From Skermania piniformis (GTDB lineage: Bacteria; Actinomycetota; Actinomycetes; Mycobacteriales; Mycobacteriaceae), in assembly GCF_019285775.1 (NCBI RefSeq), contig NZ_CP079105.1, positions 3,604,603-3,668,602 on the forward strand: a stretch of DNA of 64,000 nt. Direction: 5' to 3'. Under the pieces are notes generated by a model. The model saw nothing but the letters and a program-made list of their open reading frames with translations. It made no database searches and was not told the DNA's origin. Both the position numbers and the translations under genes were made by a program. Within the stretch, counting starts at the first letter, position 1, and each line of letters begins with the position of its first letter. Of the stretch, positions 1-8,616 are shown piece by piece.

Positions 1-28
1 ATCCCTGCATCACCTCGACCCCTCGTTT

Positions 29-65
29 ACTACGGTTCGTAGTAGATACTACTACGAACCGTAGT
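29..65. promoter_or_regulatory. tandem palindromic operator pair
   Basis: Two copies of a 15-bp palindrome, ACTACGGTTCGTAGT (29-43) and its reverse complement (51-65), are 7 bp apart, so the whole 37 bp is also a 17-bp-arm inverted repeat with a 3-base centre. Each half reads as a TetR-type dimer site (6-bp arms, 3-bp spacer). A possible gene start (CAT at 8-10, minus strand, preceded by AGGGG) lies just left, so the pair sits in that gene's promoter. A hairpin terminator for pabC is an alternative, but there is no T tract and the internal symmetry of each half favours an operator. Confidence 0.55.
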
Positions 66-91
66 GGTTGCAGGTCGGGCCGGCTCGCCGG

Positions 92-982
92 TCAGGCGAC
101 CGATTCCGGCGGCACCTCGTTGCGCGAGCGACCCACCTCGACGACCGCGCGATCCACCAACGCGGCAAACTCGGCACCGTCGGCGACCACCGGCAGGGTG
201 AGCCCGTCCAAGGTGTGCACCCGGGCCGCCAAGCGCACGCTGGAGACCAGCCACAGCCCGTCCGCAGTGATCAGATCGGCCGGGAACAACGGCGCATAGG
301 CACAGTCGTAGCCGGACATGCCGGCGACCTCGAACAAGGCCCGCTGCGTGGTTCCGGACAAGATGCCGAACTTCGGCGGCGGGGTGACCATCCGCTTGCC
401 CTTCACCATCACCACGGTTGCCGTCGGCCCCTCGAGTACCCGACCCTCGCTGCTGATGAAGATCACGTCGTCGGCGCCGCATCGCTCGGCGAACCGCTGT
501 GCCGCCATGTTCGTCGCGTAGGACAACGTCTTGGCCCCGAGCAACTGCCAGGGCGCGGATTGGCCCAGCTCGATCGAGTGCCCGCGGGTCAACGTCATCG
601 CCGAGATGCCGTCCCGACGAGCGGCGACCACCCGGTCGGTGACCGGGCCCACCAGCACATAGCCGGTCTGCGGACCGCCCGACTCCCGACCACGGCTGAG
701 CACCAGCCGCATCATCCCTTCCTGCTCGGCACCCCACTCGGCCGCGGCGCGCTCGACCGCCGATCGCCAGACACCGAGATCCGGACCGGGCAATTCGATC
801 GCCTCGGCGGAAAACTTGAGCCGACCCAGATGCAATTCGATGGCGCAGGCCCGCCCGGCCCGCACCAACACCGTTTCGAACACGCCGTCGCCGCGGAGCG
901 CAGCAAGATCATCGGCATAGAGGAACGGGCGTTCCGCATCGTGCACCTTGCCGTCCAACGTCACAAGAACCCGATCTAGCAT
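92..982 (-). CDS. pabC: aminodeoxychorismate lyase (class IV aminotransferase fold)
   Basis: A PLP enzyme that splits 4-amino-4-deoxychorismate into p-aminobenzoate and pyruvate in folate synthesis. The 296-residue protein matches the class IV aminotransferase family: the GDGVFET motif is near residue 34, the likely PLP lysine is in GAKTLSYATN near residue 152, and EGPTATV is near 185. The ATG at 982 gives the usual N-terminus; an upstream in-frame start at 1051 adds 23 atypical residues and is rejected. In M. tuberculosis the homologue (Rv0812, from memory) lies head-to-head with ygfZ. Here the two are still divergent but about 10 kb apart. A branched-chain or D-amino-acid aminotransferase is the alternative within the fold, and context favours pabC. 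Confidence 0.85.
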   Translation of the reverse strand: MLDRVLVTLDGKVHDAERPFLYADDLAALRGDGVFETVLVRAGRACAIELHLGRLKFSAEAIELPGPDLGVWRSAVERAAAEWGAEQEGMMRLVLSRGRESGGPQTGYVLVGPVTDRVVAARRDGISAMTLTRGHSIELGQSAPWQLLGAKTLSYATNMAAQRFAERCGADDVIFISSEGRVLEGPTATVVMVKGKRMVTPPPKFGILSGTTQRALFEVAGMSGYDCAYAPLFPADLITADGLWLVSSVRLAARVHTLDGLTLPVVADGAEFAALVDRAVVEVGRSRNEVPPESVA

Positions 983-1237
983 GCTGCGAGCGTAAGCGAC
1001 CGGGGTCGATATCCAGCGCAGGTAACTGCATGTCAGCACACACACTTGCACCTCGCATTACCTGCCTGTCCCAGCCCCCGACACCGATCCACCCCCGAAA
1101 AACGGGTCCGGTGCGGCTATTTTCCGGCATTACCGCCGCCCGGTCGACGTGCCGCCCATCGGGTCGCCGGCCCACGGTTCGCTCGACCGGCGGAATCGGT
1201 TCGCCGACCCGGCCGGCTGGCCACATCGACGATCGCA

Positions 1238-1255
1238 ACATAAGATTCTTTATGT
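1238..1255. promoter_or_regulatory. putative TetR operator, ACATAA-N6-TTATGT
   Basis: A perfect 6-bp inverted repeat, ACATAA (1238-1243) and TTATGT (1250-1255) with a 6-bp spacer, lies 26 bp upstream of the TetR start at 1282. Related copies occur at 1893-1910 and 7576-7598, upstream of other genes of the cluster, which suggests autoregulation plus control of the neighbours. AT-rich sites stand out in this GC-rich sequence. The rest of the roughly 300-bp gap from 983 to 1281 holds nothing else recognised. Confidence 0.6.
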
Positions 1256-1281
1256 CATGCCGGATCGCCGAAGGAGAACCC

Positions 1282-1836
1282 GTGCGTCAAACCGTGACTC
1301 GTGCAGACTATTTCGAAGCGGCCTTGCGGATCCTCGCCACGGACGGCCACCGCGCGCTCAAGATGTCCGCGCTCTGCAAGATGCTGGGCGTCACGACCGG
1401 ATCGTTCTACAACTACTTCGGCAACTGGGCCGAGTTCACCCCACAATTGCTCGACTATTGGGAGAAAGAGCAGACGGTTCGGATCGACGAGCTGTCGAAC
1501 CGAGCCGCAACACCGAGTGCCCGAATCTCGGTCCTGAAAGAACTCGCCAGCCAGCTGCCGCACGAGTCCGAGACCGCCATTCGGGCCTGGAGCAATGCCG
1601 ACCCCCTCGTCGCCACCTTTCAGAAGCGGGTCGACCAGGAACGGCTCGCCGCATTGCGCGGGGCGATCGCCGACATCGTGCCCGACCCCGCGATGACGGA
1701 CCTGCTGGCCGTGATGGGCGTCGGGCTGCTCGTCGGCGTGCAGTCGATCCGGTCCCCGGTCGACCGGGGCGAGCTGCATCGCGTTCTCGACGAGTACGAG
1801 CGAGCGTTGCTCCGGCACGCCGCACTGATCGACTGA
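1282..1836 (+). CDS. TetR/AcrR-family transcriptional regulator
   Basis: A 184-residue regulator. The N-terminal helix-turn-helix lies at about residues 25-50, with SALCKMLGVTTGSFYNYFGN as recognition helix and start of helix 4; the C-terminal ligand domain is not family-specific. The start is set by AAGGAG at 1271-1276, five bases before GTG 1282. An in-frame ATG at 1252 would put the start inside the operator. It is the first gene of the accessory oxidation cluster and is followed after 97 bp by the acyl-CoA ligase. It probably represses its own promoter and those at about 1900 and 7580 through the shared palindrome, and is released by a pathway acyl or hydrophobic compound (inference). Confidence 0.85.
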   Translation: MRQTVTRADYFEAALRILATDGHRALKMSALCKMLGVTTGSFYNYFGNWAEFTPQLLDYWEKEQTVRIDELSNRAATPSARISVLKELASQLPHESETAIRAWSNADPLVATFQKRVDQERLAALRGAIADIVPDPAMTDLLAVMGVGLLVGVQSIRSPVDRGELHRVLDEYERALLRHAALID

Positions 1837-1892
1837 CCGCTCCGACAAGGTTTGACGCCCCCGAAGATCGGCGGCAAACCTCTGGCGGAGGA

Positions 1893-1910
1893 ACATAATA
1901 TAAGTTATCT
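1893..1910. promoter_or_regulatory. putative TetR operator before the acyl-CoA ligase
   Basis: ACATAA (1893-1898), a 6-bp spacer, then TTATCT (1905-1910). This matches the site at 1238-1255 in arm sequence and spacing with one arm mismatch. It ends 23 bp before the ATG at 1934 and would overlap the promoter or transcription start of the ligase/aldehyde dehydrogenase transcript. Confidence 0.5.
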
Positions 1911-1933
1911 TTTAATAGCGGAAAGGAGTTCTC

Positions 1934-3478
1934 ATGTACCTCACCCAGGCGCTGCATCGATGGGCAGCCACCACCCCCGACCGACCCGCGACCAGCTACG
2001 GCGGCCGCTCCCGGACCTATGCCGAGGTCCGGGACCGGGTCGCCCGATCGGCCGCCGGACTGCGGGCCACCGGCGTCGCCGCCGGCGATCGGGTCGGCAT
2101 CCTCGCCCTGAATTCCGATCGCTACGTCGAAGCGATTCATGCCGTCCCGTGGGCGGATGCCGTGCTGAACCCGGTCAACATCCGCTGGAGCCCGGCCGAG
2201 ATCGCCTACTCGCTGGCCGACTCCGGCACCCGCACGTTGATCGTCGACGACCTGTTCGCCCCGGCGGTACCGGCGATCCAGGCGCTCTACCCGGACCTGA
2301 CCACGGTGATCCATGCCGGGGACGGACCCACCCCCGAGTTCGCCGTCGCCTACGAGGCGTTGATCGCCGACACCGACCCGATCGACGACGCCCGGCGCTC
2401 GGGCGATCAGCTGGCCGGAATCTTCTACACCGGCGGTACCACCGGCTCGCCGAAGGGCGTGATGCTCTCGCACGCCAACCTGATCAGCGCTGCGCTGGCC
2501 GGCCTGGCCTCCCGTAGCTTCTTCGGCCACGGGCAGACGCCGCGCTCGCTGCACGTCGCACCGATGTTCCACCTCGCCGATTTCGGCTTCCTGCTGATGA
2601 CCACGATCGCCGGCGGCACCAACGTCGCTTTTCCCGGTTTCGATCCGGCCAAGGTGCTCGCCACGATCGACGAGCAGCAGATCACCGACACACTGCTGGT
2701 CCCGACCATGATCCAGATGCTGGTAAGTAGTCCCGCGATCCAGGACGCGCAGCTGGACAGCCTGCGCACCGTCGTCTACGGCGGATCGCCGATCTCGCCG
2801 GCCCTGCTGGATCGCGCCCGCACCCGGCTCCCCGGCGTCGATTTCGTCCAGGCCTACGGGATGACCGAGCTCGCCGCGCTGGCCACGATCCTGCCTGCGG
2901 CTGCGCACGACGACCCGGCCCACCGGGAATCGGCCGGCCGAGCCGGGCCGGTCACCGAGCTGCGGATCGTCGACCCGAGCGGTCGCCGGCAACCGGCCGG
3001 CACGGTCGGCGAGATCCTGGTCCGCGGCCCGCAGGTGATGCAGGGCTACTGGGAGCAGCCGGAACAGACCGCCGCAACCCTGCAGGACGGCTGGCTGCAC
3101 ACCGGGGACGCCGGCTATCTCGACGCCGACGGATACCTGCACATCGTCGACCGGATCAAGGACATGATCATCACGGGCGGGGAGAACGTCTACTCCAGCG
3201 AAGTGGAGAACGCACTCGCCCGACATCCCGCCGTCGCGGCGGTCGCCGTGATCGGTCTGCCCGACGAGCGGTGGGGCGAACGCGTGCACGCGGTCGTGGT
3301 GCCCGCGCCGAACACCGAGGTCGACATCGACGCTCTCCTGACCCACACCCGTGAGCTGATCGCCGGCTACAAGGTGCCGCGCTCGGTGAGCTGCACCGAC
3401 GCGCTGCCCATCTCGGGCGCCGGAAAGGTGCTCAAGCGCGCGCTCCGGGAAGCCCAGCTCGAAACGATCGCGGAATAG
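1934..3478 (+). CDS. AMP-dependent fatty acyl-CoA ligase (FadD-like)
   Basis: A 514-residue ANL-superfamily enzyme that activates a carboxylic acid to acyl-AMP and then acyl-CoA. The P-loop-like motif YTGGTTGSPKGVMLSH is near residue 163. The A5 motif QAYGMTE and the A7-A8 region (HTGDAGYLDADGY, then DRIKDMIITGGENVYSSEVE) follow, and the catalytic lysine is in SGAGKVLKRALR near the C-terminus. The start has AAGGAG seven bases before ATG 1934. It resembles FadD13-type ligases in size and layout (family knowledge). The aldehyde dehydrogenase follows after 8 bp, so the two are co-transcribed and would carry an aldehyde to its CoA thioester. The exact acid is unknown. Confidence 0.85.
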   Translation: MYLTQALHRWAATTPDRPATSYGGRSRTYAEVRDRVARSAAGLRATGVAAGDRVGILALNSDRYVEAIHAVPWADAVLNPVNIRWSPAEIAYSLADSGTRTLIVDDLFAPAVPAIQALYPDLTTVIHAGDGPTPEFAVAYEALIADTDPIDDARRSGDQLAGIFYTGGTTGSPKGVMLSHANLISAALAGLASRSFFGHGQTPRSLHVAPMFHLADFGFLLMTTIAGGTNVAFPGFDPAKVLATIDEQQITDTLLVPTMIQMLVSSPAIQDAQLDSLRTVVYGGSPISPALLDRARTRLPGVDFVQAYGMTELAALATILPAAAHDDPAHRESAGRAGPVTELRIVDPSGRRQPAGTVGEILVRGPQVMQGYWEQPEQTAATLQDGWLHTGDAGYLDADGYLHIVDRIKDMIITGGENVYSSEVENALARHPAVAAVAVIGLPDERWGERVHAVVVPAPNTEVDIDALLTHTRELIAGYKVPRSVSCTDALPISGAGKVLKRALREAQLETIAE

Positions 3479-3486
3479 GACCTGTG

Positions 3487-4890
<1,404 letters not shown>

Positions 4891-4919
4891 ACCGACCGGA
4901 GCCGCTCGACTACCGCAGG

Positions 4920-6116
4920 TCAGGCCCCGGTGCTGCCGGGGCTGCCCGCGTCACCCCCACTGGTGGTGTAGGACTGGCTGCCGGTACCGGCCAGCTTTCC
5001 CCCTTCGACGATCAGATAGACGTCGGGGATCGGCCGGTCCTCGAGGAAATCCTCCAGAATCTCCCGGGTGCCCGCCGCGTACCGCGCCTGCGCGGACAGG
5101 GACGTACCGGAGATGTGCGGCGTCATCGCGTTGTGCGGCATGGTCCGCCACGGATGATCCGGTGCCGGCGGCTGCGGGTACCACACATCGCCGGCATAAC
5201 CCGCCAGCTGCCCCGAATCCAGCGCGGCGACCACCGCGTCGCGCACCATGATCTCGGCTCGTGCCGTATTCACGATGTAGGAACCGGGCCGCATCGTGTC
5301 GATCAAGGTCGCATCGAACAGGTGCTGCGTCTCGTTGGTCAGCGGCGCATGGATGGTAAGTACATCGACCTGGCGGGCGAGCGACGGCGCATCGGGCACC
5401 CAGGTCAGTCCGAGTTCGGTCTCCTGCTCCGGGCTCAGCCGCCGCTTGTCGGTGTAGTACAGGTTGACGTCGAAGGGGCGCAGGCGTCGCGCTACCGCCT
5501 GGCCGATCCGGCCGGCCGCGTAGATGCCGACGTCCATTCCCTCCAGGTCGTAGGACCAGGAGACGCTGTCGGCGATGTTCCAGCCGCGCTTGGCCGTCAC
5601 CCACTCGTGCGCCGGAACGAAGTTCCGTACCAGGTCGAGAATCAGCATCACCGTGTGTTCGGCAACGCTGATCGAGTTGCTGTACGTCACCTCGGCGACG
5701 GTGATGCCGTGGGCGATCGCCGCGTTGAGGTCCACGTGGTCGGACCCGATTCCGGCGGTGATCGCCAACTTCAGCTTCTTGGCCTTCTCGATCCGTTCCG
5801 CGTCCAGATAGGCCGGCCAGAACGGCTGCGAGATAACGACGTCCGCGTCCGGGAGTTCGCGCTCGAACTCGGAGTCCGGCCCGTCCTTGTCGCTGGTGAC
5901 CACCAGCTGATCGCCGCGGCCGTCGAGCCATTTCCGCAGGCCGAGCGCACCGGAAACACTGCCCAACAGCTCACCCGGGGTGAAATCGACGGCGTCGGGC
6001 TGCGGTACCTGCTGCCCGTCGGGGTAATGAGTGATGACCGGAATACTCTTGCGCGCGTAGCGCGGTGGATAACCGTCCACCGGATCCGGATACAGGACCA
6101 CCAGAATCTTCGCCAT
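4920..6116 (-). CDS. NAD-dependent formate dehydrogenase
   Basis: A 398-residue D-2-hydroxyacid dehydrogenase-fold enzyme that oxidises formate to CO2 with NAD. It is close in length and text to the Pseudomonas sp. 101 type: DFTPGELLGSVSGALGLRK, TSDKDGPDSEFERELPDADV and FWPAYL in the N-terminal part, the nucleotide loop AAGRIGQAV, the NAD-selecting aspartate in YYTDKRRL, the catalytic arginine in NTARAEI, and HPWRTMPHN with MTPHISGTS carrying the catalytic histidine near residue 330. A GAGAGGT site precedes the ATG. It lies 117 bp downstream of the P450 on the same strand, so it may remove formate released by P450 chemistry or regenerate NADH for the reductase (inference). It is not a molybdenum formate dehydrogenase. 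Confidence 0.92.
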   Translation of the reverse strand: MAKILVVLYPDPVDGYPPRYARKSIPVITHYPDGQQVPQPDAVDFTPGELLGSVSGALGLRKWLDGRGDQLVVTSDKDGPDSEFERELPDADVVISQPFWPAYLDAERIEKAKKLKLAITAGIGSDHVDLNAAIAHGITVAEVTYSNSISVAEHTVMLILDLVRNFVPAHEWVTAKRGWNIADSVSWSYDLEGMDVGIYAAGRIGQAVARRLRPFDVNLYYTDKRRLSPEQETELGLTWVPDAPSLARQVDVLTIHAPLTNETQHLFDATLIDTMRPGSYIVNTARAEIMVRDAVVAALDSGQLAGYAGDVWYPQPPAPDHPWRTMPHNAMTPHISGTSLSAQARYAAGTREILEDFLEDRPIPDVYLIVEGGKLAGTGSQSYTTSGGDAGSPGSTGA

Positions 6117-6233
6117 CGATTCCGACCTCTCTACCGAGTTCCCCGCCGACCGAGCGGACCGACTCCACGGTAACCGTCGGCCACGATCGGCCAGTGCACA
6201 TCGGCCCGAGCCACATCGGCCCCGGTTACCCGC

Positions 6234-7496
6234 TCACCCGGTGCAGGGCAGCCGCTTGATCGCATGCATGAAGTGCCCGGCGACGTACTCCGGCTCGCCG
6301 AACTGCAACTCCGGTGCGCGGGTGAGCAATTCCCGGAACAACGCCTTCATCTGCATCCGAGCCACGTGGCTGCCGAGGCAGAAATGCACCCCGCCGCCAC
6401 CGAACGCCACGTGCGGATTGGGATTACGGGTGATGTCGAACCGCCACGGGTCGACGAACACCTGCTCGTCCCGGTTCGCCGAGGAGTAGAACATCACCAC
6501 CTTGTCGCCCGCCGCGATCTGCTGGCCGCCCAGGACCACATCCTCCTTCGCGGTGCGCCGGAAGGTCATCACCGGGGTGCCCCAGCGGAGGAACTCCTCG
6601 ACCGCGGGCCCGATCAGCCGGTCGAAGTCGTCGATCAGCGCCTGCTTCTGCTCCGGGTGGTCGAACAATGCCTTGGCACCGTGGCTCGTGGTGTTGCGGG
6701 TGGTGTCGTTTCCGGCCACCGCGAGCAGACAGAAGTACGACTTCAATTCCTCGTCGGTGAGCCGCTGCCCATCCACCTCCGCGTTCACCAGCGCGGACAT
6801 CAGGTCCTCGCCCGGCTCCGCCCGCCGCGCCGTGATCAGCCGCTCGCCGATCTGGTGCAGCGACGTCATGCCCTCGAAGACGCACATGAACGGATTGCGG
6901 TCGCCGATGTACTCCGGGTCGTTGTACCCGACCATGTCGTCGACGGCCCGGACCAATTGCTCCCGATCCTCCGCCGGCACGCCCAGCATCTCCGAGATCG
7001 TCCACAACGGCAGCCGCATCGAGACCTGTTCGACGAAATCCCGCGGACCTTCGGCGAGGAAGTCGTCCACGATCGCGGTCGCCTGCGCATTGATCTGCTG
7101 TTCGATCTGCCGAACCTGCCGGGGGCTGAACGCCTTCGACAGGATGCGCCGGGTGATCCCGTGCTCCGGCTCGTCCATGGTGAGGATCGACTGCGACGCC
7201 CGCAACAGCTCCGCCGGTGCGTTCTCGAACATGACGCCGCCCAGTTCGGGCGCCGACGAGAAGATCGCGTTCTGCTTGCTCACCGCAACGACGTCCGCGT
7301 GCCGGACGACGGCCCAGTAGCCCGGGTCGTCGTCGACGGGCATCAACGAGCCGTACGCGGGCGGCTGCCAGGACACCGGCCGGTCCTGCCGCAGCGTGGC
7401 GAACGACTCGTCACGCTCGCGTGCAGTCTTCGACCAGAACGCCTCGCTGGACAGTTCGATCGGATCGTAGGTGCGCTGCACTGCTGCGGTGGTCAT
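6234..7496 (-). CDS. cytochrome P450 (CYP124/125/142-like group)
   Basis: A soluble 420-residue P450. The I-helix oxygen motif is AGNDTTRN, the K-helix pair is EEFLRW with R, and the heme loop FGGGGVHFCLGSH puts the thiolate ligand at Cys373. Phrases such as TPVMTFRRTA, VVMFYSSANRDE and RNPNPHVAFGGGG resemble actinobacterial CYP125-type enzymes, which oxidise steroid side chains and branched lipids (family knowledge; the subfamily is not certain). AGGAGTAAT precedes the ATG. It is transcribed away from the PDR-type reductase across a 130-bp divergent promoter with the shared palindrome. There is no ferredoxin gene nearby, so the reductase is the likely electron donor. Confidence 0.9.
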   Translation of the reverse strand: MTTAAVQRTYDPIELSSEAFWSKTARERDESFATLRQDRPVSWQPPAYGSLMPVDDDPGYWAVVRHADVVAVSKQNAIFSSAPELGGVMFENAPAELLRASQSILTMDEPEHGITRRILSKAFSPRQVRQIEQQINAQATAIVDDFLAEGPRDFVEQVSMRLPLWTISEMLGVPAEDREQLVRAVDDMVGYNDPEYIGDRNPFMCVFEGMTSLHQIGERLITARRAEPGEDLMSALVNAEVDGQRLTDEELKSYFCLLAVAGNDTTRNTTSHGAKALFDHPEQKQALIDDFDRLIGPAVEEFLRWGTPVMTFRRTAKEDVVLGGQQIAAGDKVVMFYSSANRDEQVFVDPWRFDITRNPNPHVAFGGGGVHFCLGSHVARMQMKALFRELLTRAPELQFGEPEYVAGHFMHAIKRLPCTG

Positions 7497-7575
7497 CGGA
7501 TTACTCCTGACGTCGGGTTCATAACCTGATTTACCTTATCCCACGGAGCGGCACCGCAGAAGGGCTTGCGATCAG

Positions 7576-7598
7576 AAATAACATAAATTATGTTAGGT
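7576..7598. promoter_or_regulatory. composite TetR operator in the P450/reductase divergent promoter
   Basis: Two overlapping matches to ACATAA-N6-TTATGT, offset by 5 bp, each with one arm mismatch: AAATAA-N6-TTATGT (7576-7593) and ACATAA-N6-TTAGGT (7581-7598). Together they form a 17-bp perfect palindrome at 7579-7595. A weaker match (TCATAA-N6-TTACCT, 7519-7536) lies nearer the P450 start. The arrangement could seat two dimers and control both divergent genes. AGGAGG and ATG 7627 of the reductase follow directly. Confidence 0.55.
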
Positions 7599-7626
7599 AC
7601 AGTCGAACGATGTCAGGAGGCATCCG

Positions 7627-8589
7627 ATGCACAGCCCGAGCGCCCCTACGGCCACCTCGACCGGCGACCACACCCTGGTGCTGGAGCGGAAGAAGACCAT
7701 CGCGGACGGAGTAGTCGAGCTGCTGCTGTACTCCGCTGCCCCGCTCCCGGTCTGGGCGCCCGGAGCGCACATCGACCTGGTTTTCGCCGACGACCTGATC
7801 CGGCAGTACTCGCTGTGTGGCGATCCCGCCGACCGCCACCACTACCGCCTCGGCATCCTGCGCGAGCCGGCCGGCCGCGGTGGGAGCGCCTTCGCGCACG
7901 ACTGGCTCGACGAGGGCGCCGCCGTCGTCGTCCGCGGACCGCGCAATCACTTCCCGCTGGTCACCGCACCCGGCTACCGATTCGTCGCCGGCGGAATCGG
8001 CATCACGCCGATCCTGCCGATGATCCGGGCAGCAGAGGCCGCGGGTGCCGACTGGCAGCTGCTCTACGGCGGCCGCCGACACGAGTCCATGGCGTTCCTG
8101 GACGAGCTGGAAAGCTACGGCACGCGAGTCCGGTTCCAGCCGGAAGACACCGCGGGCCGGCTCGATCTCGACGCCCTCCTCGCCACCCCGCTGCCGGACA
8201 CCGTGATCTACAGCTGCGGACCCGAAGCCCTGCTCCAAGCGGTGGAGCAGCGATGCAGTAGCTGGCCGGCCGGGAGCCTCCATCTCGAGCGCTTCGCCGC
8301 GGTCGAGCAGGATCACAGCGCCGACACCGCGTTCGAGGTGGTCTTCGAGCAGTCGGGGGTCACGGCAACCGTGCCGGCGGGGGTCTCGATCCTCGACGTC
8401 GCCGCCGAGCACGGCGTCTTCGCCCTCCGCTCGTGCAGCGAAGGAGTCTGCGGCACCTGCGAAACCGTGCTGCTCGACGGCGAGCCCGACCATCGCGACG
8501 CCGTGCTCAGCGCCGAGGACCGCGCCGACAACTGCTTCATTCCCTGCGTATCGCGCTGCCGCTCGGCCCGACTCGTCCTCGATCTCTGA
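7627..8589 (+). CDS. PDR/VanB-type ferredoxin-NAD reductase with C-terminal 2Fe-2S domain
   Basis: A 320-residue class IA oxygenase reductase that passes electrons from NADH through FMN to a plant-type 2Fe-2S centre. The flavin motif RQYSLCGD is near residue 58, the nucleotide-binding segment GGIGITPILPM is near 120, and the iron-sulfur cysteines are C270, C275, C278 and C307 (C-x4-C-x2-C-x28-C). AGGAGG precedes ATG 7627. It is divergent from the P450 and 27 bp upstream of the WS/DGAT gene. This domain order matches the reductase half of self-sufficient P450s of the CYP116B type, but here it is a separate protein (inference on partnership). Confidence 0.9.
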   Translation: MHSPSAPTATSTGDHTLVLERKKTIADGVVELLLYSAAPLPVWAPGAHIDLVFADDLIRQYSLCGDPADRHHYRLGILREPAGRGGSAFAHDWLDEGAAVVVRGPRNHFPLVTAPGYRFVAGGIGITPILPMIRAAEAAGADWQLLYGGRRHESMAFLDELESYGTRVRFQPEDTAGRLDLDALLATPLPDTVIYSCGPEALLQAVEQRCSSWPAGSLHLERFAAVEQDHSADTAFEVVFEQSGVTATVPAGVSILDVAAEHGVFALRSCSEGVCGTCETVLLDGEPDHRDAVLSAEDRADNCFIPCVSRCRSARLVLDL

Positions 8590-8616
8590 CCACCGACACC
8601 ACCAGGAGTTGTCACC

